Source of the DNA: Candidatus Omnitrophota bacterium
GTDB taxonomy: Bacteria; Ratteibacteria; UBA8468; B48-G9; JAFGKM01
Direction of reading: 5' to 3'
DNA length: 64,000 nt
NCBI GenBank assembly: GCA_023819375.1
Contig: JAMWDI010000004.1
Span: 62,001 to 126,000 of the forward strand
The notes under the pieces are model-generated. The model was not told the origin of the DNA. It ran no database searches and was given only the letters and a program-made list of their open reading frames with translations. Both the position numbers and the translations under genes were made by a program. Positions 17,976-27,435 of this stretch are shown one piece after another (within the stretch, counting starts at the first letter, position 1; each line of letters begins with the position of its first letter).

Positions 17976-20900
17976 ATGAATAAAATAATGGTAAGTATAT
18001 ATTGTTTTTTCTCAATACTATACAATGTATGTTCCTATGGGGAAATAAGCATAAAAGAGGAATATGTTCTTACTTTCAATCCTTTAGAAAAAACACTCAA
18101 CCACTATGGGATAGAAATTCCATATGAAGAAACAAAAATTTCTTTTCCTGTAGAATATATGAAAATTGTTAATTTAGAAAATGGAGAAGAGTGTGATTTT
18201 CAGATTGAAGATAGGAATGTCAATGGTATTTTTGATGCAGGAGATATCCTTTACTTTATCTCTGACTTAAAACCTGGATATTCTCTTTTTAAAATATTAA
18301 GTTCGCCTGAAAAAAGAAATGTAAAGGAACTGTTATTTGCAAAATTAGAAGGAGAAAAGATTATAATTTCTGGAAATGGTTTTTCTGTTGTATTTTCCGG
18401 GAAAAGCGGTCTACCTGAAAAATATATAATGTATGACAAGGAAATATCTTTTTCTTCTGTGATTCGTGTATATGGGGTTACATCTGGAAGGATAAAAGGA
18501 ATAAACTTTAATGAGTTTAAAGGAGAAATAAATCAATTATCTGATTGTATAGTAAAAGTTGAAAAATATCCATTGCGTTCCAGAATAAATTTTAAAAAAG
18601 GAGAAATATCTGGTTATTTCTATGTTTATCCTGATGGAAAAATAGAAGGAAATATAAATGGTGATAAGAACATAATTACAGGAGTTATTGTTTTAAATAA
18701 TATTCCTCTTGAAAGAATAGAAGAAACACTTCTTGGTATGAATTCTGGTAGTATTTTTTCAAAACCAGCAAGATATATCTGTGGAGGAAGGTTTTTCTTT
18801 GGAGGAGTGAAGGGTAAAGGGGAAACTTTAGGCATAGGAATTGCACAGCCACATAAGGAGTTGGATAGACCCTATCCATGGATATGGATTCCTCATAAAG
18901 ACAGAGGTTTTGTTAATAATTCTACTTCTATTTGGTTGAACCATCTTCCTGGTGACAGATTTGTTATAATTCCTTTTACATCAAAAGAAGAAGTTAATAA
19001 AAAAGTTGAAGATTTAAGAGTAAATGTAAATGTATGGGTAGGAGAAAAACTTTCTACTATGTGGAATGAAGAAAAGGACTTCTTTAAAAAAGGGTTTGAT
19101 TACCTAAATAAAATAGGAAGCAATTTTACTCCACCTGATTTAAGTTCCTATTTCAATTTTAAGAATATAATTTCAGGATATAAAGAAATAGATAGATTGA
19201 TAGAAAAGTATATAGAAGAAGGCAAAAAAGAAACAACAAAGTTAGAAAAAGAAGGATGGGAAACAGTTGGAATAAAAATAGCGCTTGAATATGCAAAAAT
19301 TCTTTCCGGTATTGCAAAATTAGATAGATCTCTTGGAAGGATAGATAGGTATCATAAAAGGACACTTGAAGGTCTTAAAGAATTAACCTTTGCTTTTGAA
19401 AGAATAAAAAAGCAGATTCCAAAACAATTATTTGGAAAGAAAGCAGAGTATTTTCATGGGATGAATATATTTACTGCTTGTTATGCCAGACCTGATGGTT
19501 CTGATTATGGATATTGTGCGAATATTTATGAACCACTTCTTGAAGATGATTTTTGGAAAGCATTTGATATTGCTGATATAGAATATGTCCATTTAAATTT
19601 CACCTGGGACCGGCTTGAGCCAGAAGAAGGTATATATAATTTTTCTGAATTAGATAAATTTATGGAAATTTTAGCCAAACATAATAAAAAGGTTTATTTT
19701 CAAATAGGAGATAATATTTCTATAGGAATGGCACCAAAATGGGCAGTGAAGAAGTATCCAGAGTGGGTATATCGCGATGATAAAGGCAATTGGAGAGAAA
19801 GAGATGCTTTTGTTTGGGTATCTCCTGAATTGTTTGGAGAAACACCTGGATGGATGACGCATCTTCAAAAATTAGTTAATAAAATAGTGGAAAGATACAA
19901 GCCATATGAAAAAAATATTGCTGCCTGGGGTATATGGAATGAACCTGGTTTTAGGAATTATGGAAAAGATTTTTTATTTCAACAGGAACTTTTTTTAACT
20001 TGTTTCCGTAACTTCCTGAAAAAAAGATACAATTCAATTGAAGAATTAAATAGATACTGGGGTACTTCTTATAAATCTTTTGATGAAATAAAAAAACCAG
20101 AGTTTATTAAGGCGGAAATAAAAGATTCACTTTCTTTAAATGGAAAATGGTTATTTAAAATAGATCCAAAAGATGAAGGTGTATCTCAGAAATGGTATAC
20201 AGATAAGGTTAAAAAAGATAATTGGAGAACTATTGAAGTCCCTGGATTTTGGGAAACACAGATTTCTGAATATAAGAATTATGACGGTGTCGCCTGGTAT
20301 TGGAAAGAGATAAATATCCCAGAAAATCTTAAAAGATATTTTCTTGTGCTTAAGTTTGGTGGTGTAGATGATGATTGCACTGTTTATATTAATGGTGAAA
20401 AGGTATATGAAAATAAAGGTTACAATATACCCTTTGAAATACCAATCAGTAATTTTATTAAAGATGGGAAATTACAAATTGCTGTGAGAGTAGTAGACAC
20501 ATTCCAATTAGGTGGGATATGGAGAGATGTATTGATTGTTCCTGTAGGAATTGCTATTTCTTATTATGCATTTCCTGCACAAGCTACCGATTGGAATGAT
20601 TTTATAAATGAACAATTGGTTGGCTTCCTTGGTTTTTTCAATTCTGGTGTGCGAAAAATATCTTCTCTTCCTGTGGCTGAAAAAACAGGACAAGAAATAG
20701 ATAGGTTTTGTATGCTTTACAGTGCCGCAGATGAATTTTCAAAAGACAGTATATACTATGATATGGCTGCGTTTGATTTTTATAATCCTGTTAAAGAAAT
20801 AAATTGGCATGCAGATCTGTCAAGATGTGCACATAACAATAAAAAACCTATATGGATAGGAGAATATGGTGGATATACAGAGGACCATAAAGGACATTTA

Positions 20901-22001
20901 CGTATTTATGCAAAGGACATTCCACATACATCTTGGAGCGCTTTCTTACATGGTGTTAAAGGATTTTACCATTGGCTATGGACAGGTTATGGTGGGATGT
21001 CAGACCATATGGGTTCTCCAGAAGATGAGTTTATAGAGGCAGCAAAATTAAATGTATGGGGTAAAGTAGCAGGTGAACTCTTTTCAGCACAACCAGAAAG
21101 AAAAATTGCTATATTCTTTCCACATCTTTCTACACTTCTTGGAGATGAAGACACAATACGTTTAAGGTGGCAATCGCTTTATTATATGCTTAATGATATG
21201 AATGTTCCTATTGATTTTATTGATTGGAAACAAATTAGAGATGGTAAACTTTCTCAATATAAACTTTTGATCATTCCTTCAAGTCCATTTATAAGACAGG
21301 AAATTGTAGAAAAAATAAAAGAGTATGTAAAAAATGGTGGCAAAATTATTGCCTATTCTGATTTTGGTATATGGAATGAAAAAGGAACCATTTCAACACC
21401 ACCTTATCCTGGTTTTAACCTTTATGAAATTTTTGGGGCAATACTGAATATCAATACTTCTATGCTTGAAGAAGATACTGTAATTAAAAATACAGAAATA
21501 CCTGTTAAAAGTCGCCATATAATCGTCCCTATAGAAACAACACATGCAAATGTTTTTTGCGAAACAGAAAAAGGGTTACCATTAATTACTAAAGCCAAAT
21601 ATGGACAGGGAATTGCTTATCTATGTAGCTTAGATTTGGGCAAGTTATATGAAAATCTTTTATCAAATGATTCCAAAAAAGCAAAAGAATTTGTAGAATT
21701 TATATGGAAAATTTTGGACGAAAATAATGTTTCTCCCGAGATTAAATTATGGAGCCCTGGCATAGAAGCACAAGTTATAAAAAATGATCAGGCCTTATAT
21801 CTGGTAATAAATAATCGTCTTTCTTTTAGTTTTAATGTGAATTTAATGTTAAAGAGAAATATTATAGAAAGTGAATTTATTTATGATTTAATTTCTTGTG
21901 AAAAACATACTTTAACAAAAACAGGAGAAAATTATCTTTTGAAAACCACAGTTGCGGCAGGTAATGTCAGAATATTTTTTCTAAAGAAAATTAAAAAATG
22001 A
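17976..22001 (+). CDS. Giant secreted GH42-type beta-galactosidase-like glycosidase with inserted GH2-like sandwich domain
   Basis: A 1341-residue exported enzyme (signal peptide ~1-23). Residues ~25-330 form a beta-rich N-terminal region, ~360-480 a helical linker, and ~490-1035 a GH42-type barrel: FHGMNIF, HLNFTWDRLEPEEG, the acid/base Glu656 in WGIWNEPGF and the probable nucleophile Glu963 in PIWIGEYGG. Between them, at ~716-858, lies an extra sandwich like the GH2 sugar-binding domain (LNGKWLF, VPGFWETQ, VAWYWKEINIP, GGVDDDCTVYINGEKVYEN). Residues ~1042-1240 resemble the GH42 flavodoxin-like trimerisation domain (LLIIPSSPFIRQEIVEKI). ATG 17976 has AAAAGGAGA upstream; an in-frame TTG at 17952 lies inside the previous gene. 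Confidence 0.82.
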   Translation: MNKIMVSIYCFFSILYNVCSYGEISIKEEYVLTFNPLEKTLNHYGIEIPYEETKISFPVEYMKIVNLENGEECDFQIEDRNVNGIFDAGDILYFISDLKPGYSLFKILSSPEKRNVKELLFAKLEGEKIIISGNGFSVVFSGKSGLPEKYIMYDKEISFSSVIRVYGVTSGRIKGINFNEFKGEINQLSDCIVKVEKYPLRSRINFKKGEISGYFYVYPDGKIEGNINGDKNIITGVIVLNNIPLERIEETLLGMNSGSIFSKPARYICGGRFFFGGVKGKGETLGIGIAQPHKELDRPYPWIWIPHKDRGFVNNSTSIWLNHLPGDRFVIIPFTSKEEVNKKVEDLRVNVNVWVGEKLSTMWNEEKDFFKKGFDYLNKIGSNFTPPDLSSYFNFKNIISGYKEIDRLIEKYIEEGKKETTKLEKEGWETVGIKIALEYAKILSGIAKLDRSLGRIDRYHKRTLEGLKELTFAFERIKKQIPKQLFGKKAEYFHGMNIFTACYARPDGSDYGYCANIYEPLLEDDFWKAFDIADIEYVHLNFTWDRLEPEEGIYNFSELDKFMEILAKHNKKVYFQIGDNISIGMAPKWAVKKYPEWVYRDDKGNWRERDAFVWVSPELFGETPGWMTHLQKLVNKIVERYKPYEKNIAAWGIWNEPGFRNYGKDFLFQQELFLTCFRNFLKKRYNSIEELNRYWGTSYKSFDEIKKPEFIKAEIKDSLSLNGKWLFKIDPKDEGVSQKWYTDKVKKDNWRTIEVPGFWETQISEYKNYDGVAWYWKEINIPENLKRYFLVLKFGGVDDDCTVYINGEKVYENKGYNIPFEIPISNFIKDGKLQIAVRVVDTFQLGGIWRDVLIVPVGIAISYYAFPAQATDWNDFINEQLVGFLGFFNSGVRKISSLPVAEKTGQEIDRFCMLYSAADEFSKDSIYYDMAAFDFYNPVKEINWHADLSRCAHNNKKPIWIGEYGGYTEDHKGHLRIYAKDIPHTSWSAFLHGVKGFYHWLWTGYGGMSDHMGSPEDEFIEAAKLNVWGKVAGELFSAQPERKIAIFFPHLSTLLGDEDTIRLRWQSLYYMLNDMNVPIDFIDWKQIRDGKLSQYKLLIIPSSPFIRQEIVEKIKEYVKNGGKIIAYSDFGIWNEKGTISTPPYPGFNLYEIFGAILNINTSMLEEDTVIKNTEIPVKSRHIIVPIETTHANVFCETEKGLPLITKAKYGQGIAYLCSLDLGKLYENLLSNDSKKAKEFVEFIWKILDENNVSPEIKLWSPGIEAQVIKNDQALYLVINNRLSFSFNVNLMLKRNIIESEFIYDLISCEKHTLTKTGENYLLKTTVAAGNVRIFFLKKIKK

Positions 22002-23134
22002 ATAGTAAATTGGAGATAACAACTATTTTTGAATCCGGTAATGGGAAGAATATAAAGAAGATAGGAGAAAATCATTTCTACCTTGAGACAGAGGGAGAAA
22101 GCAGTAGTTATGCAGGTTATTTTTGTTTTAAGGTTATTAATTCAGGAGAAAAAGATGTTAGATTGAAAGTTGATATAAAATTAGATCCAGAAATTAAGTT
22201 CACAGTAGATGATAAAATCTCTTTTTTAAGAAGCCAACCACCTATTTGGATAAGTAATAAGAAAAGGTGGTGGAAAATAACAGAATACAAAAAGGCAGAT
22301 TTTACATTATATCTTGATTTTAAAGTTCCTGCTAAAAAAACATTATTTGTAAGTAATATGGTGCCTCTTTTCTATACTGATTTTACTAATTGGCTTCAAA
22401 ATAAATTTTTAAAAAAAGATAAGGGGAAATTATATAAAATTGGAGAATCATTTGAAGGGAAAGACATATTCCTTATCTCTTTTGGTGATATTTTTTCAAA
22501 TAAAAGAATTCTTATAATCTCAGGTTTACATGGAACAGAATTTCCTGGGATTTGGGCATCTAAAGGAATAATTGAATTTTTACTTTCAGATTCTCAAGAG
22601 GCAGAAAAAATAAAGAAAAATTTTGCAGTAGATATTATTCCTTATGGTAACCCTGATGGAACAGTGGCAGGAAAACAAAAAACAAACGCAGAGGGAATAG
22701 ATCTTCACAGAGAAGCAAATCCAGAAAAAGAACCAGTAGCAGTAGAAGTGAAGGCATTTTGGAAATGGATTAAAGAGCATCCCCCCTTTCTTTATATCAA
22801 TTTACATGGTTGGACTGCTTGTGAAAAAGGGAAGGAACCATTTGAGGGAGCAATAAGACCTGACATTTCTATTTATAAAAAATGGAATAACGAAGAGAAA
22901 GTATTAGAATGCGATAGAGCCTTAATAAAAAATGCAAATCCTATTTCCCGTTATGAAAAGATTGTAGAATTAGGTATTTCTTATGGAGAGGAACCAGATA
23001 GTTTACTTGCATTGCTTCCAAAAAAATATGGAACTATTGCTTATAGTTATGAACCAAATATGAGAACAGGTCCTTATGGTTGTATGAAAAAAGGAATAAA
23101 AGTATTGAAAGCACTTGTAAGTCCATTCTTATAA
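21998..23134 (+). CDS. M14-family zinc carboxypeptidase-like protein
   Basis: A 378-residue protein with an N-terminal beta domain (~1-125) and an M14 peptidase domain. The zinc site HxxE is His178-Glu181 in GLHGTE, with the third ligand His270 in INLHGW; GNPDG and GIDLHREAN match the substrate-carboxylate-binding region, and Glu352 in SYEPNMR is in the position of the general base. The two-domain layout recalls cytosolic carboxypeptidases. No signal peptide is visible, so it should act in the cytoplasm, perhaps on peptides or amidated glycan fragments imported by this system. Its start overlaps the glycosidase stop by four bases. Confidence 0.78.
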   Translation: MNSKLEITTIFESGNGKNIKKIGENHFYLETEGESSSYAGYFCFKVINSGEKDVRLKVDIKLDPEIKFTVDDKISFLRSQPPIWISNKKRWWKITEYKKADFTLYLDFKVPAKKTLFVSNMVPLFYTDFTNWLQNKFLKKDKGKLYKIGESFEGKDIFLISFGDIFSNKRILIISGLHGTEFPGIWASKGIIEFLLSDSQEAEKIKKNFAVDIIPYGNPDGTVAGKQKTNAEGIDLHREANPEKEPVAVEVKAFWKWIKEHPPFLYINLHGWTACEKGKEPFEGAIRPDISIYKKWNNEEKVLECDRALIKNANPISRYEKIVELGISYGEEPDSLLALLPKKYGTIAYSYEPNMRTGPYGCMKKGIKVLKALVSPFL

Positions 23135-23146
23135 TAAGGAGAAAAA

Positions 23147-24409
23147 ATGGATAAAATTGAAGTAAGAGCAGCAAGTGTGAAAGATATAGATGCAATAATA
23201 ACGGTCTTAGACAAAGCATTTAAGAGAAATATTTCAGAAGTTAGGGAAATATATGATAAAAAATATGAAGAAATAGAGAAAAACATAGATCAGTGGCTGG
23301 TTTTGGAAGTAGAAGGAAATATTATAGGAACAGTTAGAATACATAAACATTGGATGAAAATAGGTAAAAGTAATATATTAAAAGGAGACGTAGGAGATGT
23401 GGCTATTTTGCCTGAACATCAAGGTAAAGGATATGGGCACAAGTTGATGGAAGAGGCGGTTAAGTGGATGAAAGAGAATAATTTTGATATATCGCGACTT
23501 GGGGGTTTGTGTAGATTTTATAAAAGATTTGGATATATAAGATTTCCGAGAAGATATATAGAGATAGAAATAGGTAGAAAGGCAAGAGCAGGTGCTTCTT
23601 TTGTAGAAGAGGGTGAATTACCAATAGATGAAGAAATGTTAAAAAAAATAGATATATTTAGGGAAACAGACAGAGATGCTTGCATAAAATTAAGAGAAGA
23701 GTTTTACTCAAGATATAATGGTGTATTAATAGATGAAGACTTTGGTGTTTCTCAAATATTTTATGTATTTAGAGAAGGGAATGAGATATTAGGTTATATA
23801 GGCGGGGTAAAATATGAAGAGGAATTTTCTGAATTTGAGGCAAAAATTACTATTTACAATCTTGCCTATAAGTGGAATAAACCTTATGTATTACAGACAT
23901 TACTAAAATATATAAATAATTTTGCTTATAAAAATGGTATCAATCGCATTACTCTGAGAATTCCTTTTGATCCTGAAATAATTGAGCCTTTATTAGAGAT
24001 ACCATTTAGATTTAAAGCAATAGAAACATATGGAGGTGCCACAGCAAATATGCTTCAAATAATTAATATAATGTCATTATTTAACAGATTAGTACCAGAG
24101 TTAGAAGAAAGATTAAGAAAGCAGGGTCTTTCATCATACAGTAAAGTAATAAAGATTTCAACTGAAAAAGATATTGTGATTTTAGATATAAATAAAGGCA
24201 AAATAAAAATATTAAAAGATAAAAAAGCAGATACAGAGTTAAAAATAAAAGAATTTTATCTTCTTCATCTTATATTAGGTCTTTTATCTTTTTCAGAAGT
24301 AGAAGAAGTCTTAAAAGAAAAAGAAAAAATAAAAATTATCCCTGAGGAGAGAAATTTATTAAATGTTCTTTTTCCAAGATTTCTTGTTTTTTCTGGTATA
24401 TGGGGATAA
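23147..24409 (+). CDS. Eis-like GNAT N-acetyltransferase
   Basis: A 420-residue protein with an N-terminal GNAT domain (VRAASVKDIDAIITVLDKAF; acetyl-CoA-binding ILPEHQGKGYGHKLMEEA; RLGGLCRFYKRFGYIRFP, shown in part), a second GNAT-like half (~170-300) and a C-terminal SCP2-like domain (~320-420; VILDINKGKIKILKDKKADTELKI). This is the three-part layout of Eis-type acetyltransferases, which acetylate amines on diverse small molecules. TAAGGAGA precedes the ATG. Position inside a glycan operon suggests an amino-sugar or amine derived from the substrate, but this is inference. Confidence 0.82.
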   Translation: MDKIEVRAASVKDIDAIITVLDKAFKRNISEVREIYDKKYEEIEKNIDQWLVLEVEGNIIGTVRIHKHWMKIGKSNILKGDVGDVAILPEHQGKGYGHKLMEEAVKWMKENNFDISRLGGLCRFYKRFGYIRFPRRYIEIEIGRKARAGASFVEEGELPIDEEMLKKIDIFRETDRDACIKLREEFYSRYNGVLIDEDFGVSQIFYVFREGNEILGYIGGVKYEEEFSEFEAKITIYNLAYKWNKPYVLQTLLKYINNFAYKNGINRITLRIPFDPEIIEPLLEIPFRFKAIETYGGATANMLQIINIMSLFNRLVPELEERLRKQGLSSYSKVIKISTEKDIVILDINKGKIKILKDKKADTELKIKEFYLLHLILGLLSFSEVEEVLKEKEKIKIIPEERNLLNVLFPRFLVFSGIWG

Positions 24410-24424
24410 AAAAGGAGAAATAAG

Positions 24425-26548
24425 ATGAATAAAGTTAGATATCATATCCCAGAGAAAATTTACTTTCCTTTTGTCTTAGGCAATGGCACTGATTCTGTTA
24501 TGGTAGATTATTCTGGTAGTATGCATTGTGATTCAGGGCATTTACATATAGAACAACATGAAGGAGCTATATGTTGTTGGGAGAAGACTACACATAGAAC
24601 AAGAGCAAGATTTATGGTTCCTTTAGTTCAATTTCCATATAGGATAGCTACTTTTGATGGTGAACTGTATGAGGTGGGTAATTTTAATCAAATTTTTGAC
24701 CCTTATACTGCAACACTTATTACAGAAATTGAAACAACAATTATTCGTATGCAAATAAAAACATTCCTTACAGATGAGGGACTTTATGTAGAAAGATATA
24801 AAATTTTATGGCTGGATGGAAAAAGAAAACCAGTTATTATTTTTATTTCTCGTAAACCACGATATACCCTTTGTAATTTAGTCATAAAATTTCCAGATAC
24901 ATATAAAATAATTTTCTCAAAATTTAAGGAAGATTTTATTGAGGGAGAATATTCTTTTGACGAAGTGAAAGGAAAGATATGTATGGCAGTGAAAGCCCCT
25001 GGTAAGAAGAAAAGAGTTGAGGTTTTTTCGGATGAAGGACATATAAAAATAGAAGGATTAGAAAAAAATGATTTTATTGAACGATATATTTCTGTTAAAG
25101 ACAATACTGAAACAGAAGAATATGAGAGAATCTGTAGAGAAAATATAGACAAAGCACTTTCAAAAAATTTTGAAGAAATATATAAAAAACATTCAAATAA
25201 TTGGATAAGATTTCATAGTCAAATAAAAGTAAAATTGCCTGATAGAGAAATTGAAGATATATATAGAAAAAGTTTATATCTTATTCGTGCTTCACAACAT
25301 CCAAACGGGTTCATTACAGAAGGACTTTCAAGTGAGTTTAAAGGTGGTGGATATATGTGTCAATGGGACATGCTTTTTGCTTGTCGAGCACTTATTACAT
25401 CAAATCAAAGAGAATGTGCTTTGAAATTGCTTGATTTTTATCATTATTCAGCCAATTATGCAAGAATATATGCCAGTCAATTAGGAAGATCAGGTGTATA
25501 TTTCCCTTGGATGACTAATTATAAGGGTGAAAGTTTATATTTTGAAAATGCCAAAGAACTAAGAAATATAGAAAAGTTTAATAATGGATGTATAGCAATG
25601 CAACTTTTTGATGTTTATAGATTTTGGGGTGACAAGGAATCTTTAAAAAAGAATTTACCTTTAATAAAAGAGATAGTGGATTTTTTAATTGAAGAAATGG
25701 TAATAGAAAAAGAAGGGGCATTAATAATAAAACCAAATGAAGGAGCAGATGAGAATATTGATAGAATTAATGATACAGCACATCTTCTTACACTTATTGA
25801 AGCACTAAAAGGTTATATAGAAGGATGTAAAGTGTTAAATATAGAATTGAATGAAAATTATGTGAGGATTTTGGAAAACTTGAAAAAAGGGCTAAGAAGA
25901 AACTATAAAGATGGAATTTTACTTCAGTATGAAGGAGATATGCTAAGACCAGTTTCTTCAGCAGAATTTACTTTTCAAATATTTTCTTTACCTGAAGGAA
26001 TAACTATTAAAAGCATAAAAAAAGCGTTGAAAGATAATCAGAGTGAATGGGGACTTACAAATTCAGGGACATATAGAAATCTTATATGGCCTTGGACAGA
26101 AAATCGTGCTGCAATTGCTTTTTCTATTGTTGATCCAAATATAACATATCAAAGGATAAAACATGTAATTAATTTTACAAGTAAGCATGGCATTTTCCCT
26201 GAAAAGATTAGACCTGATGGATACTGGATACTTTTTGGTTATTTAACAGCCCATTCTTCTTTTATATATGCTGTTAATTCTCTTCTTGTATCTGATAATG
26301 GAAAAAGGTTATTTATTGGAGTAGGATTTCCAGAAGAATGGAAAAATATAGCCTTTGAAAATATTTATACAACATCAGGTTATGGTGTAAGTTTTTCTTT
26401 GAAAAATGGAAGAATTAAGAAACTTGTAATAGAAAACTGCCGAGAGGATGAGAGAGAAATAACAATATATCTCCTTAATAAACATTTTGGTAAAGAACAT
26501 ATTATTTTTACACAGAGATTAAAACCCGGCAAAAATAAAATTTTTTAA
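24425..26548 (+). CDS. Putative six-hairpin (alpha/alpha)6 glycoside hydrolase
   Basis: A 707-residue protein without a signal peptide. The N-terminal ~250 residues are beta-rich; the rest is helical with elements typical of (alpha/alpha)6-barrel glycosidases of the GH65/GH95/GH63 type: NGFITEGLSSEFKGGGYMCQ followed by WDMLFACRALI, RSGVYFPWMTNYKGE, INDTAHLLTLIEALKGYIEG and FGYLTAHSSFIYAVNSLL, and a short C-terminal beta domain. Candidate acids are Glu in the TEGLSSEF stretch and in ALIIKPNEGADEN. I cannot assign a family. An AAAAAGGAG site precedes the ATG. It is the last gene of the operon and probably finishes degradation of imported oligosaccharides in the cytoplasm. Confidence 0.65.
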   Translation: MNKVRYHIPEKIYFPFVLGNGTDSVMVDYSGSMHCDSGHLHIEQHEGAICCWEKTTHRTRARFMVPLVQFPYRIATFDGELYEVGNFNQIFDPYTATLITEIETTIIRMQIKTFLTDEGLYVERYKILWLDGKRKPVIIFISRKPRYTLCNLVIKFPDTYKIIFSKFKEDFIEGEYSFDEVKGKICMAVKAPGKKKRVEVFSDEGHIKIEGLEKNDFIERYISVKDNTETEEYERICRENIDKALSKNFEEIYKKHSNNWIRFHSQIKVKLPDREIEDIYRKSLYLIRASQHPNGFITEGLSSEFKGGGYMCQWDMLFACRALITSNQRECALKLLDFYHYSANYARIYASQLGRSGVYFPWMTNYKGESLYFENAKELRNIEKFNNGCIAMQLFDVYRFWGDKESLKKNLPLIKEIVDFLIEEMVIEKEGALIIKPNEGADENIDRINDTAHLLTLIEALKGYIEGCKVLNIELNENYVRILENLKKGLRRNYKDGILLQYEGDMLRPVSSAEFTFQIFSLPEGITIKSIKKALKDNQSEWGLTNSGTYRNLIWPWTENRAAIAFSIVDPNITYQRIKHVINFTSKHGIFPEKIRPDGYWILFGYLTAHSSFIYAVNSLLVSDNGKRLFIGVGFPEEWKNIAFENIYTTSGYGVSFSLKNGRIKKLVIENCREDEREITIYLLNKHFGKEHIIFTQRLKPGKNKIF

Positions 26549-26554
26549 AGATTA

Positions 26555-26579
26555 CTCTTTTCAACATAAATAAAAAGAG
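26555..26579 (+). terminator. Weak intrinsic terminator-like stem after the glycan operon
   Basis: CTCTTTT at 26555-26561 pairs with AAAAGAG at 26573-26579 across an 11-base loop, followed by ATTT. The stem is short and AT-rich, and the downstream T run is minimal, so termination would be inefficient. It lies between the operon end and the next promoter. Confidence 0.3.
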
Positions 26580-26581
26580 AT

Positions 26582-26610
26582 TTGACTTGGAAGATAGAGT
26601 GTGATTTAAT
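26582..26610 (+). promoter_or_regulatory. Promoter of the MEMO-family gene, predicted near-leaderless
   Basis: TTGACT at 26582-26587, 17 bases, TTTAAT at 26605-26610, with the ATG at 26620 nine bases later. The transcript would have about three bases of leader, and no Shine-Dalgarno sequence is present. Confidence 0.55.
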
Positions 26611-26619
26611 AACTTTAAA

Positions 26620-27432
26620 ATGGAAAAAATAAGAGAGCCTGTTGTAAGCGGTTATTTTTATCCATCTGGAAAAGCCCATCTTTTAAGAATGCTTGAATCA
26701 TTTATTGACAGAAATGCTTCTAAAGAAAAAGTGATAGGTGCTGTTTGTCCTCATGCAGGATATATCTATTCAGGAAAAACTGCAGGATTGACTTATTCAA
26801 AAATTGAAATTCCTGAAATTGTGATAATTTTAGGACCCAATCATACTGGATATGGTGAGCCATATTCTGTTAGTAATCATGATAAATGGTTGACTCCTCT
26901 TGGGGAAGTTCCAGTGGATAAAGATTTAGCAGAAAAATTTGTTAAAAAAAGTAGATATTTACAGTTTGATGAAATAGCCCATTTAAGAGAACATTCTATA
27001 GAAGTTCAGGTTCCCTTTTTACAAGTTTTAAAAAGTAATTTTAAAATAGTACCGATTACATTACTTGGATATGTTGATAATCCTGCTTGGTATGAAATTG
27101 GGGAAATAATTGCAGAGGTTATCAAAGAGAGTAAAAAAGAGTGTTTGATAATTGCAAGTTCAGATATGACCCATTATGAACCTTATAAAATTGCTGAAGA
27201 AAAGGATAAATATGTTATAGAAGCAATATGCCAACTTGATGAGGATGAGGTAATAAAAAGAATAGAAGAGAGAGATGTAAGTATGTGTGGATATGCTCCT
27301 GTTATTGTTTTAATTGTTGCTTCAAAACTTTTAGGTGGGGAAAAAGGGGAACTTATTTACTATACAACAAGTGCTGAAACTTCAAAAGATTATTCTGAAG
27401 TTGTTGGTTATGCAGGAATAGTAATAAAATAA
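26620..27432 (+). CDS. MEMO-family protein (AmmeMemoRadiSam system protein B)
   Basis: A 270-residue MEMO1 homologue. Conserved positions are visible in CPHAGYIYSGKTAG, GPNHTGYGE, LREHSIEVQVPFL, SSDMTHYEPY and MCGYAPVIVL, which supply the His/His/Cys set of the putative active site that resembles extradiol dioxygenases. In many genomes the protein is encoded with an AMMECR1 protein and a radical SAM enzyme; neither is adjacent here. The biochemical role is unknown in bacteria. It has its own promoter and is followed four bases later by a membrane protein gene. Confidence 0.9.
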   Translation: MEKIREPVVSGYFYPSGKAHLLRMLESFIDRNASKEKVIGAVCPHAGYIYSGKTAGLTYSKIEIPEIVIILGPNHTGYGEPYSVSNHDKWLTPLGEVPVDKDLAEKFVKKSRYLQFDEIAHLREHSIEVQVPFLQVLKSNFKIVPITLLGYVDNPAWYEIGEIIAEVIKESKKECLIIASSDMTHYEPYKIAEEKDKYVIEAICQLDEDEVIKRIEERDVSMCGYAPVIVLIVASKLLGGEKGELIYYTTSAETSKDYSEVVGYAGIVIK

Positions 27433-27435
27433 AAA

